Assembly: GCF_028736155.1 (NCBI RefSeq)
Contig: NZ_CP117879.1
Span: 4,030,001 to 4,094,000, forward strand
Length of the DNA: 64,000 nucleotides
Origin: Flavobacterium sp. KACC 22763
GTDB taxonomy: Bacteria > Bacteroidota > Bacteroidia > Flavobacteriales > Flavobacteriaceae
Direction of reading: 5' to 3'
Notes under the pieces: generated by a model
What the model was told of the DNA's origin: nothing
What the model saw: only the letters and a program-made list of their open reading frames with translations
Databases searched by the model: none
Shown here: positions 25,391-34,664 of the stretch, one piece after another
Layout of the letters: each line of letters begins with the position of its first letter
Position numbering within the stretch: position 1 is the first letter of the stretch
Translations under genes and position numbers: made by a program

Positions 25391-28300
25391 TTATCTGAAT
25401 ACTATTTTTCTAGTGACTGTTTTTCCGTTATCTAAAGTCATTTTTACTAGTAAGATTTGAGGACCCGACTGAAAATTGTTTATAATCCATTCCTTATTTC
25501 CTATTCGCTTTTTAAGATACAGCTGTTTTCCTCCCATGTCATAAATAGCGGCCTCTTGAAGATTTTCCTGCTCAGAAACAGATTGCAGTCTGATGTTTTT
25601 ATCTTTAACAGAAACAACAATGTTCTGATCTTGATTTTCAAAATCTTCATTACCAAGCGATTTACCATCATCATTATTTGTGTAACGCAAGACAAAACGG
25701 TTAAGAAAAGTTCCCGGCGCCGACCTAAATGTATAACCTCCTGTTTTAAGATTATGAATAGTATTTGTTACATTGTCTTGCAAATAAATATTCTGAGTGC
25801 TCAAACTTCCGTCTGTGTGATCTATAGCAATTGTAAAATTACCTTCTGGAATAGTCGACTTATATCCTATAGGAATTGTATCGGTCACAACAAAAGGCAC
25901 TGCTCTCCCCTGAATAACTAATTTTTTATCTTCATTAATACTATAAAAATCAACATAAGGATTTGCATTCAGTGTGACTGCATCATAATTATAATCAAAA
26001 GAATTTGTGGCTCCGGTTACATACCCAATTAGTAATTGTTTAAAAGCTCCTTCTGTATTTGTTAAATTCAACCATACACGATGTTTTTCAATTAGAGTTG
26101 TATTTGCAGATTTATAAAACTGGCTATTATTATTAGCCACTCGCATTGAATTTGTATATACGGGATTCTGTCCTGTTCGGGATTTAGCAAAAAAGCCTTG
26201 TCCTGCAGCAATATATCCCTTTGGTTCACTTTGATTTCCTGGAGACGTTGCTCCAGTTCCCTCCATTGTTCCTACCTCTGTGAGTCCCGATAAGTTATAA
26301 TAAGCAAAATCACTACCAGTATAAGTATAGGTATTGGTACCTGGAATTAAAGTAGGCGGACTATTATGTGTCCAAAAATACAGTGTCCCGTAAAGTCGAT
26401 CTGCATTGTCATGAATAAATTGATCTGCATAAATTGCTGAAGGATATGGATTTCCTAGAAATATTAATTTTTCAGCTGCGCCTGATGGTCCCAAAATTGT
26501 TCCATTATTTGGCACTCCTTTAAATTGTCCACCAAAAATTTGAGTCGAATTCAAGTCATAAAATTGAGGAGATCTAATACTATATCCATTTCCTTTCACC
26601 ATTTCTTCTGCTCCATTACTAATTAGTATCCATTTTTCCGTTACAGAATTGAACTTATGATACTTGTCCCAAAGAGTATTTGGCGATAAATCATGTAATG
26701 TGAAAGCTGGCACACGAGTTACTGGCGAAGACCAATATGTAACATCATAACGTCTTACTGGCGTTGTATTTCTTTTGTACGTAATATTTCCTGTATTATC
26801 TACATCATTAATTTGAACTAAGCTTGAATTGTTTTCAAAAATTAAAGTTCCATTACCAAGTACATTTACTTCATTTGTTACAGTGATTGTATTTGTACCC
26901 TGCACGACGAGAGATCCATTGTTCTGAACCGTTAATCTGCTGACTAAAAAACTGGCATTTGTTCCAGAGATAATCGGATCAAACCCTACTTTTGGAATAT
27001 CTACACAATCAGAAGAAATGGGCACTCCTGTTGGTGTCCAATTTGCAGGATTTTCCCAATTGCCATCAGCACTTCCATTCCATGCTTTGGTAACAAAAGC
27101 ATTTATCATGATCGGTGTAGCTTGTGATACACAGCCCGATGTACTATTTCTTACTTGTACATTGTAACCTCCAGAAGAGAGTCCAGCAAATACGCCAGAA
27201 GTATTACTAAAATCTACCCCGTCTATACTGTAAGTATATCCAGTTCCTGAAGCTGGAGAAGTGACTGTTATAACACCTGTATTATTTACACAGGTTGGCA
27301 ATTGAGTCACAAAAGCTGTTGGCGCAGCTGCAACTGCATTTACTGTCAAAGAAACATTTTGACTTGCTTGGCAACCTCCTGAAGTTGTAATGGTCATTAT
27401 TCCATTGTAAGTTCCTGCAGTGGTATTTGCTGGAACATTCACATTTATAATGTCTCCAGATCCTGAACTAAAAGGAAATGGTGTAGTTCCTTGATCTGTC
27501 AAGGCAACCCAATCAATAGCGTAATTAATTGGAGATCCTGTAGTTGATGAATAACTCAAAGTAGTTGTTTGAGCTGATAAACTTTGGCAAACTGGAGTAA
27601 AGACTCCTGCTGTGTTTATAGTGGGAAGACTGTTAATGGTCAAAGAAATTGCTTGTGTTGTTTGGCAGTTATTTGATGTAAAAATTGTCATTACACCGCT
27701 ATAAGTTCCAACGGCTGCGTTTGCAGGAATAGTAATATTATTGATAATTCCTCCTGCAGAATCAAAAGAAAAAGCAGTAGCTCCTTGATCATTTAATACA
27801 GCCCAATCAATTGAATAACTGATCGGAGTACCTGTTGTTGCAGAATATGGCAAAGAAGCTGTTTGCGCCAATACATTTTGACAAACGGAGGTTAGATTCC
27901 CTGATGTAGTAATTGTTGGGGCTTGATTAACCGTTACTGTAAAATTGCTTGGTGTCGAAATGCACCCATTAGCATTTTTTACTGTTAAAGTTCCTGTATA
28001 AGTTCCTGCAGCTGTTCCCGCTGGAACGGCAATGTTTATTGGACTGGCATTTAAAGTTGCATCTGTAACCGCTAAAAAATTATTGGTCGGACTCGCATTC
28101 CAGACAATGCTATAAGAAGTCGGCGAGTTGGTTGGAGCACTATAGCTTAAACTCGAAGTTTGAGCTGAAGCGTTAAAACAGACGGCATTCGCAGTTCCAA
28201 GCGTTATTGATGGCAATGGATTGACAGTTACTGTAAAATTACTAGGGGCAGAAATACATCCATTCGCATTTTTTACGGTTAAAGTTCCTGTATATATGCC

Positions 28301-30232
28301 CATAGCTGTTCCCGCAGGAACTGAGATGCTTATAGGACTAGCAGTTAAAGTTGCATCTGTAACCGCTAAAAAATTATTGGTCGGACTCGCATTCCAAACA
28401 ATGCTGTATAGTGTCGGTGAGTTTGTTGAAGCGCTATAGCTTAAACTCGAAGTTTGGGCTGAAGCACTAAAACAAACTTCATTGGCAGTTCCAAGCGTTA
28501 TTGATGGCAATGGATTGACAGTTACTGTAAAATTGCTGGGCGTAGAAATACATCCATTCGCATTTTTTACTGTTAAAGTTCCTGTATATGTCCCCGCAGC
28601 TGTTCCCGCTGGAACTGTAATATTAATTGAATTAGCAGGTAAGCTTGCATCAGTAATAGTTCCAAAATTATTCGTCGGACTCGCGTTCCAGACAATGCTA
28701 TATGAAGTCGGAGAATTAGCTGGCGCTGTGTAAGGCAATGTTACATTTTGCAGACTTGCGCTTGTACATACTCCAGCAATACTTCCTAACGAAATTGCTG
28801 GTAATGAATTTACTGTAACTGTAAAACTATATGTAGGAGATATACATCCTGCCGTGTTTGCTACTGTTAAATTTCCAGTATAAGTACCGCCTGGAGTATT
28901 GGCAGGTATTTGAATATTAATTGGGCTTGCCGTTAAAGCTGCATTTGCAACTGGCAAAAAACTATTTGTCGGACTTGCATTCCAAGTTATGCTATAAGTA
29001 GAAGGTAAATTAGTGATATTACTATACGGCAGCGTGGTACTCTGCAGATTAGAACTTGCACATACTGCTGTCGTGGCACCTAATGTTAATGTTGGTTGGG
29101 CCCCCACTATAACATTTACAGAATTATTTGTAGAAATTGCAGAAGTACAGTCTACAGAAGTTAAAGAAGTAACTGTTATTGTACTAGTTCCTGAAACATT
29201 CAATCCAACCGCAGTAAAACTTCCAGATCCATTGGATCCTACCGTCATTGTTGCTGTTAAACCTGTAAAAGATGGACTGCTTCTATTATAAGTTACTGTG
29301 TATGTACCTGCAGGTAATGTCGTTGATGTCCCTGTCAGCTGTACTTGTGAAGTTGTCCCTATCGCCGTGCAAACATTTGCTGCCGATATTCCGGTAAAAC
29401 TGTACGTTTTACAAGTATAAGTAATGTTAACGTGGCCTCTTGCTCCAATTCCGCCATTATATAAAGTTGATGAACTCAATAGAACTAAGGAACTAGCTGC
29501 TCCCGCACCACCTCCTCCATATTCCTGCCCAGGATTTCCTGCACCATTTGCTCCTATTAGGCTAGCATAACCAAGCCCTCCTGCTCCCCCCTTTTGTGGC
29601 CCAGGATTTCCTGCACCTCCACCATTTCCAGAGGAAAGAGCTACATTCAGCAAACTAACATATCCTCCTCCCGAAGCCGATCCATTTGCCGTTGTAAGAT
29701 TTCCTATAGAACCAGTAGTTGCAGACGCCCCATTTGGTGGAGTATTACCTGTAGCTGGAAGATTGGCACTGCCCCCAGCGCCACCTGGCGCATAAAAAAC
29801 ATCCGTGAAATTAGCCACATAAGAAGGTTCTCCATTAGCCCCATTGCTTGAGCTTGACGCTGTAGCTTTCGCCACAACAACATTTAAAGTCGATGTTATT
29901 ATTCCTGTAATTTTTCCTAAAGCATAAGCACCACCAGCTCCACCAGCAGCGCCTCTTCCCCATCCGTTACCACCCAAAGCTGCTCCGCCTCCGCCTCCGC
30001 CTCCCCAAGCTTCAACAGTAACTTCATCAATACCTGCTGGAAGAGGGAAAGAAGGATTACTCGATGGAATTGCATGCACTAAAGTTTGCGCTTTGGAAGT
30101 TGTACAAAAAATTGAGAAAAATAAAATTAGTAGAAATTTAAATCTCAAATTGAAATTTAATGGTTTACCAATATAAATTACTAAAGTTGAAAAACTGAAA
30201 AGATTCAGCACAGTAAGTATTTTTTTTTTCAT
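25391..30232 (-). CDS. giant exported protein: glycine-rich domain, 98-aa SprB-like repeats, shared C-terminal module, T9SS tail
   Basis: The 1613-residue protein has an unusually long N-terminal signal region (about 49 residues, two hydrophobic runs, cleavage near TSKAQ). A glycine-rich beta domain follows (about 80-265; EAWGGGGGGG). Then come four 98-residue repeats (about 380-770; cores SYSIVWNASPTNNF and AGTYTGTLTVKNANGC) and two diverged ones to about 960. A WNGS linker near 1050 opens the C-terminal module shared with three neighbours (YDVTYWSSPV near 1166, GNPYPSAI, YFWTHNSPP, GQGFF, DFYSINEDKKLVIQGRA). The last 80 residues are a sorting-type tail ending TVTRKIVFR. ATG 30232 is preferred; a GTG at 30301 extends the frame. 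A surface or secreted adhesin-like role is inferred. Confidence 0.88.
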   Translation of the reverse strand: MKKKILTVLNLFSFSTLVIYIGKPLNFNLRFKFLLILFFSIFCTTSKAQTLVHAIPSSNPSFPLPAGIDEVTVEAWGGGGGGGAALGGNGWGRGAAGGAGGAYALGKITGIITSTLNVVVAKATASSSSNGANGEPSYVANFTDVFYAPGGAGGSANLPATGNTPPNGASATTGSIGNLTTANGSASGGGYVSLLNVALSSGNGGGAGNPGPQKGGAGGLGYASLIGANGAGNPGQEYGGGGAGAASSLVLLSSSTLYNGGIGARGHVNITYTCKTYSFTGISAANVCTAIGTTSQVQLTGTSTTLPAGTYTVTYNRSSPSFTGLTATMTVGSNGSGSFTAVGLNVSGTSTITVTSLTSVDCTSAISTNNSVNVIVGAQPTLTLGATTAVCASSNLQSTTLPYSNITNLPSTYSITWNASPTNSFLPVANAALTASPINIQIPANTPGGTYTGNLTVANTAGCISPTYSFTVTVNSLPAISLGSIAGVCTSASLQNVTLPYTAPANSPTSYSIVWNASPTNNFGTITDASLPANSINITVPAGTAAGTYTGTLTVKNANGCISTPSNFTVTVNPLPSITLGTANEVCFSASAQTSSLSYSASTNSPTLYSIVWNASPTNNFLAVTDATLTASPISISVPAGTAMGIYTGTLTVKNANGCISAPSNFTVTVNPLPSITLGTANAVCFNASAQTSSLSYSAPTNSPTSYSIVWNASPTNNFLAVTDATLNASPINIAVPAGTAAGTYTGTLTVKNANGCISTPSNFTVTVNQAPTITTSGNLTSVCQNVLAQTASLPYSATTGTPISYSIDWAVLNDQGATAFSFDSAGGIINNITIPANAAVGTYSGVMTIFTSNNCQTTQAISLTINSLPTINTAGVFTPVCQSLSAQTTTLSYSSTTGSPINYAIDWVALTDQGTTPFPFSSGSGDIINVNVPANTTAGTYNGIMTITTSGGCQASQNVSLTVNAVAAAPTAFVTQLPTCVNNTGVITVTSPASGTGYTYSIDGVDFSNTSGVFAGLSSGGYNVQVRNSTSGCVSQATPIMINAFVTKAWNGSADGNWENPANWTPTGVPISSDCVDIPKVGFDPIISGTNASFLVSRLTVQNNGSLVVQGTNTITVTNEVNVLGNGTLIFENNSSLVQINDVDNTGNITYKRNTTPVRRYDVTYWSSPVTRVPAFTLHDLSPNTLWDKYHKFNSVTEKWILISNGAEEMVKGNGYSIRSPQFYDLNSTQIFGGQFKGVPNNGTILGPSGAAEKLIFLGNPYPSAIYADQFIHDNADRLYGTLYFWTHNSPPTLIPGTNTYTYTGSDFAYYNLSGLTEVGTMEGTGATSPGNQSEPKGYIAAGQGFFAKSRTGQNPVYTNSMRVANNNSQFYKSANTTLIEKHRVWLNLTNTEGAFKQLLIGYVTGATNSFDYNYDAVTLNANPYVDFYSINEDKKLVIQGRAVPFVVTDTIPIGYKSTIPEGNFTIAIDHTDGSLSTQNIYLQDNVTNTIHNLKTGGYTFRSAPGTFLNRFVLRYTNNDDGKSLGNEDFENQDQNIVVSVKDKNIRLQSVSEQENLQEAAIYDMGGKQLYLKKRIGNKEWIINNFQSGPQILLVKMTLDNGKTVTRKIVFR
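27340..29100 (-). repeat. tandem 294-bp coding repeats (four close, two diverged)
   Basis: The period of 294 bp (98 codons) is set by the recurring string TCGGACTCGC at about 28087, 28381 and 28675. Neighbouring copies 2-4 are nearly identical over long runs, indicating recent amplification; two copies at 27340-27935 are diverged. Confidence 0.85.
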
Positions 30233-30413
30233 CTTGTGGCATTTTAATAATTGAAAAATAAATTCAAACTCAACAAGATTAATTGCAAAATCAAGTAACA
30301 CAGAGTAAAAAGAAGCACTTCAATTTTACAATCAATGTAAGGCAGATAAAATGACAGTTATTGAAACTGTATTTTTGAAGAAAAAAATTTAACTGCTAGG
30401 CTTATAGAAGGCA

Positions 30414-30447
30414 TTTAATCGAATTAATATGCTTTTAATCGATTAAA
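30414..30447. promoter_or_regulatory. paired ATCGA-core repeats, 20-bp period (possible activator site)
   Basis: TTTAATCGAATTAA (30414-30427) and TTTAATCGATTAAA (30434-30447) are direct repeats exactly 20 bp apart; each is also near-palindromic. A matching pair with the same period lies upstream of the fourth giant gene (40765-40796). Confidence 0.45.
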
Positions 30448-30609
30448 CTTTACTACAAGGTACGATTTTATTTACATTGAAATTGAAGTTGAAATACTAA
30501 ACCGTAATTTTAACATGTTTACATTAGAAAACACAAAAAACAGGAAAAAACTGTTAAAACGCAAATAAAGCCAATAAATACAAGCAATTACAAATTAGTT
30601 TAATAAAAA

Positions 30610-30638
30610 AATCCTTTTGTAATTTTTACAAAAGGATT
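30610..30638 (-). terminator. terminator of the delta-60 repeat protein gene
   Basis: AATCCTTTTGTA (30610-30621) pairs perfectly with TACAAAAGGATT (30627-30638); the minus-strand RNA would end in a seven-U run. Confidence 0.85.
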
Positions 30639-30661
30639 GCAAGCGCATTTTATTTCATTTT

Positions 30662-33600
30662 TTAAAAAATCACCTTTTTTGAAGTTGATTTGCCATTCTC
30701 AAAAATGACTTTCACTAATAAAACCTGATGCGGAGAAAACAAATTTTGAACGCTAACTTTTCTAGTTTCAAGTTTATCTTTTTTGTACAATTCATTTCCA
30801 GAAATATCAAATATTCCCACCTTTTTAATGTTTTCCTTAAATGACTCAATATTTATAATTTGATTTTTGACATATATCAGAGTAGTTTGAGAATCTTCCT
30901 TAAAAGTTGTTTCCCCTAAAGTTTTATTAGAATAAACTATTGAAAAACGATTATTAAAAGTTCCTACTTCAGAATCAAATTGATATGCTCCTTCCGAAAG
31001 ATTATGAATTTTATTTAAAGTTTGATCCACTAAAAAAATATCAATTTCATTAAACAATGGATCCTGATTATCTATCTCTAATTTCAAAGTAGTTTTAGCA
31101 GTCGTTTTATATCCTAAATTAAAAGAATCACTTTCTATCCAAGGCATTGCTTTTCCTTGAATTACTAGTTTTTTATCTTCCAAAATACTATAAAAATCAA
31201 TCTCTTGACTTGAACCGAAAGATAAAGCATCATAATAATCTAATGCGTTTGAAGCTTCTTTAGCGTAACCCAATAAAATTTGCTTCAAGGCATTTTTCCC
31301 ATTATGAAGATTCAGCCAAAATCGAAGTCTATCATTTTCTTTTTCAGCTTGAGAGCTATTACTTGGTCTAAAAAAGGAACTGTTGTGAGCTTTAATTCTC
31401 ATACTATTGTTAAATTGAATAAAGCCTTCTTCTTTGCTTTGTATAAAAAAGCCTTGCCCAGAAGCTATTGTGCCATCTGGTGTTGTAGTATAGTTTTCCG
31501 AATTTAAAGAAGAGCTTATTCCAACGCCCCCTAAAAGATTATATACAACACAATCATCTGCTGAATATTTGCCATTAGAAGGCGGCGTGCTATGTGTCCA
31601 AAAATAAAGAGCTCCATATATTTTTGAGGCATTTGATTTTATAAAAAGATCTGCATTTATCGCAGAAGGATACGGATTTCCTATCAGATAATAACCATCC
31701 GCAACTTTAAATTCCGCTTCTATTTTACCATTATTCGGAATCCCTTTAAAAGTTCCTTCAAACACTTCCCGTTCTGTAATAGAATAATTTTGTGGCGCCC
31801 TAATACAGTAACCTTGCCCCGGAATCATGGTCATTGTCCCGTTATAATTTACGATCCAACGAGAAGTTGGGTCATGCCAATAGTATTTATCTGCAAGAGT
31901 ATTAGGCGAAAAATCTACCATTGTCTGTCTATCAACAGGTGAAGACCAATATGTCATATCGTAACGAATTACTGGTTTTGTTTTTCTTATTAAATGAATA
32001 ATCCCAGTATTTACTATCTCATCATCTGACTGATATAAACTTGCTGAGTCTTCTAAGACCAAAGTTCCAAATCCTGTATATCCAAACTCTATCGAAAGGG
32101 CATTTTTCTCTAGCAAGGTTACAATTTTGCCCTGATCAATATGGCAGCCACAAACAGCAGTAGTAGTTAATTGTGGAAAATTTTCTTTAAAAAACACATC
32201 TTTTCCTGCTGAAGGCGGACCATTTGACCAAGAGATTCCATTCCAAACCGTAGTGTTTACACAAAGTTTTAAACGCGCAATTCTATGCTTTGAAATACCT
32301 GAAACCGAATTAAAATTACCTCCAATGAGTAATTTATATTCGTCAGTAAATTTCATGTCAAAGAGTGTATTATTTAGAGGCGAGGTAAAGGAATTATCAA
32401 TAGCTCCTGTAGACAATAATCTAATAAGTCTGGAAGAAACGCTATTTTTATATGTTCCTGAGAAAGAACCTCCGACCAAAATTCGATCATCAGGCTGCAC
32501 TAAAATAGAGCGAACATCTCCTTTACTAAAACCTGTTCCTGACTCAAATGTTGAGTCAAGACTTCCATCACTGTTCAGTCTAACTATTCTTTTCTGAGGA
32601 TTTCCATCAAAAATTAAAAATGAACCTCCAACAATAATCTTTTGATCCGACTGAAGTGCCAATGCGTAGACATATTTATCAAAACCACTTCGAATATTAA
32701 AACTAGAATCAATACTTCCATCAGAATTTAAACGAACCAAGCCTGAAAAAGACTGTTCATTAAATGTTTTAAAATGTCCTCCAAGAAGAATTTTCCCATC
32801 AGGTTGTATAAGTATCGTTTCAATAGTACCATCTGCGCCCAAACCAATATTGAAGCTGTTGTCTTTTGATCCATCTGGCAGAAGTCTAACAATCCTACTA
32901 GTATTTACATTTGATCCATTATATTTTGTGAAAGCGCCCGCAACAATTATTTTTTGATCAGACTGAATGGCCAGTGCATAAACTTGAGCATTAAAACCAT
33001 CTCCATTATTAAAAGAATTATCTATTTCTCCATTTGAAAAAATCCTAACTAGCCTATTATTGAGTACATCATTATATCTTGTAAAGTTTCCTCCAATAAT
33101 TACTTTTCCATCTGACTGCAATGCTGTTGTTTTCACCACACTATTTGCTCCAGATTTTCCTGCATTAAAAGAAGCATCAGTAGAACCATCTCCTAAAAGA
33201 CAAGTTATTTTTGAAACCGATACTCCATTAAATTTACTGAAATTACCCGCAACAATTGTTTTCTGATTTGGAAGAGGCAAAATACTCAAAACAGAATTAT
33301 CAAAACCAATACCCGAAGACAAATACCCAATATCATGTTCCCCATCACTGCTAATTTTAGCTAATCTTCCTTGATTTTGTCCATTAAAAACAGAAAAAGA
33401 ACCGCCAACAAACCAAGAACCTTCTTCATCAAATTCTAAACTTAAGACAGATGCAGAAGCAGGCCCTGAACCAATATCAAAATCTGATTTTAGGGTTCCA
33501 TCTGGATTAAGAAAAACTAATCTATTAACTTCACTATTATTATAAAACCCTGTAAAAGATCCGCCCACCATTAAATTTCCGTATGGATCCATTTTGAGCG

Positions 33601-34516
33601 TTTGCACACCTTCCTTACTAAAACCAAATCCTGTTTGAAAACTTTCATCTTTCGTTCCGTCAGCATTCAAACGAATAAGACGATTGGATGCAATATCATT
33701 AAAGGCAGTAAAATTTCCTCCTAATACAATTTTTCCATCTGGTTGCAATACAATCGCATTAATATCATCATTGAAGCCGGTACCGCTATTAAAAGTCGAG
33801 TCGAAACTTCCGTTACTATTTAGACGCACAATTCTATTTGCAGGAATTCCATTAAATGTGATAAAATTTCCAGTAAGAATTATTTTTTCATCATCAGTTA
33901 TTTTCGCATGAGTTATATTTAATGCCGAACCAGAGCCCGTCAAAAAAGAAGAATCGAGCGTTCCGTTTGGAAACAAACGCACCACTCGATTTACGGTAGA
34001 ATTTGCATATTTTGTAAAACTTCCAACAATTATTATTTTTCCATCTGACTGCGTTGCAATATCATAAACAATTCCAGTTGTTGCCCCTATCGTAGTATTA
34101 AAAGTAGCATCATAAGATCCGTCAGAGTTTAAGCGAATCAGTCTTCCTGCACTAATTCCGTTGTACATCGTAAAATTTCCACCCAAAATAATTTTTCCAT
34201 CTGGCTGTAAATACGATGCGTAAATTTTTCCATTAAAACCAGTGCCTGTATTAAAACTCTCATCAATGGAACCATTGGAATTTAAACGAGTAAGATAAGA
34301 AACTGGAGATCCGTTTAGGCTGAGATAATCGCCACCAACAATCAAGCTGCCATTATTTTGTAAAAGGAGAGTTCGTACAACCCCATCAAAACCATCGCCG
34401 TTTTGCCCGTCATCAAGTGTATTAAACAAATGATCAACTTTCCCTTGCTGTGCTAGAAGGTTTGAATTTGGCAAGAATAAAAATAGAATTAGGCAATAGA
34501 ATAAATTTCTAATCAA
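30662..34516 (-). CDS. giant exported protein: 14 delta-60 (DUF5122) propeller repeats, shared C-terminal module, T9SS tail
   Basis: The 1284-residue protein has a signal peptide (LILFLFLPNSNLLAQQ). Residues about 30-750 hold 14 repeats of roughly 51 residues with the delta-60 pattern DGKIILGGNFTxxNG...RLIRLNSDGSxDxSFN. Fourteen units would suit two seven-bladed beta-propellers (inference). A WNGISWSNGPP linker near 756 leads into the C-terminal module shared with the neighbours (YDMTYWSSPV near 855, FSPNTLADKYYW, GNPYPSAI, YFWTHSTPP, GQGFF, DFYSILEDKKLVIQGKA, then a sorting-type tail ending KSTSKKVIF). It is likely exported through the T9SS and attached to the surface or released. Its own promoter and terminator make it a single-gene unit. 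Confidence 0.9.
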   Translation of the reverse strand: MIRNLFYCLILFLFLPNSNLLAQQGKVDHLFNTLDDGQNGDGFDGVVRTLLLQNNGSLIVGGDYLSLNGSPVSYLTRLNSNGSIDESFNTGTGFNGKIYASYLQPDGKIILGGNFTMYNGISAGRLIRLNSDGSYDATFNTTIGATTGIVYDIATQSDGKIIIVGSFTKYANSTVNRVVRLFPNGTLDSSFLTGSGSALNITHAKITDDEKIILTGNFITFNGIPANRIVRLNSNGSFDSTFNSGTGFNDDINAIVLQPDGKIVLGGNFTAFNDIASNRLIRLNADGTKDESFQTGFGFSKEGVQTLKMDPYGNLMVGGSFTGFYNNSEVNRLVFLNPDGTLKSDFDIGSGPASASVLSLEFDEEGSWFVGGSFSVFNGQNQGRLAKISSDGEHDIGYLSSGIGFDNSVLSILPLPNQKTIVAGNFSKFNGVSVSKITCLLGDGSTDASFNAGKSGANSVVKTTALQSDGKVIIGGNFTRYNDVLNNRLVRIFSNGEIDNSFNNGDGFNAQVYALAIQSDQKIIVAGAFTKYNGSNVNTSRIVRLLPDGSKDNSFNIGLGADGTIETILIQPDGKILLGGHFKTFNEQSFSGLVRLNSDGSIDSSFNIRSGFDKYVYALALQSDQKIIVGGSFLIFDGNPQKRIVRLNSDGSLDSTFESGTGFSKGDVRSILVQPDDRILVGGSFSGTYKNSVSSRLIRLLSTGAIDNSFTSPLNNTLFDMKFTDEYKLLIGGNFNSVSGISKHRIARLKLCVNTTVWNGISWSNGPPSAGKDVFFKENFPQLTTTAVCGCHIDQGKIVTLLEKNALSIEFGYTGFGTLVLEDSASLYQSDDEIVNTGIIHLIRKTKPVIRYDMTYWSSPVDRQTMVDFSPNTLADKYYWHDPTSRWIVNYNGTMTMIPGQGYCIRAPQNYSITEREVFEGTFKGIPNNGKIEAEFKVADGYYLIGNPYPSAINADLFIKSNASKIYGALYFWTHSTPPSNGKYSADDCVVYNLLGGVGISSSLNSENYTTTPDGTIASGQGFFIQSKEEGFIQFNNSMRIKAHNSSFFRPSNSSQAEKENDRLRFWLNLHNGKNALKQILLGYAKEASNALDYYDALSFGSSQEIDFYSILEDKKLVIQGKAMPWIESDSFNLGYKTTAKTTLKLEIDNQDPLFNEIDIFLVDQTLNKIHNLSEGAYQFDSEVGTFNNRFSIVYSNKTLGETTFKEDSQTTLIYVKNQIINIESFKENIKKVGIFDISGNELYKKDKLETRKVSVQNLFSPHQVLLVKVIFENGKSTSKKVIF

Positions 34517-34617
34517 AATAATGCAATTAAAGTTAATATTGTAAGAATTAAGCTAAAATTACAAAGTTGAAGTAAGGTGCACAATACCAAGATTTAGGGA
34601 TATTTTTGTGCATAAAA

Positions 34618-34644
34618 AAGCCCATTCTTTCAAGGAATGGGCTT
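34618..34644 (-). terminator. terminator of the PA14-like giant gene
   Basis: AAGCCCATTC (34618-34627) pairs with GAATGGGCTT (34635-34644), with an A-run giving U-residues on the minus-strand transcript. Confidence 0.82.
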
Positions 34645-34664
34645 ATAAATATTTTGGTAATCAC

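Larger units (their letters stand above)
30302..30661. other. intergenic region between two giant genes
   Basis: The 360-bp stretch has no gene. It holds the terminator of the downstream-coordinate gene (30610-30638) and a paired ATCGA-core repeat (30414-30447). It is the upstream control region of the 1613-residue gene on the minus strand; a possible -7 element TGATTTTG lies inside the longer reading frame near 30284-30291. Confidence 0.6.

Noticed and set aside
28221..28733. Repeated plus-strand open frames of 72-83 codons
   Set aside because: They are antisense shadows of the 98-residue repeats of the minus-strand giant gene and recur only because the repeats do.
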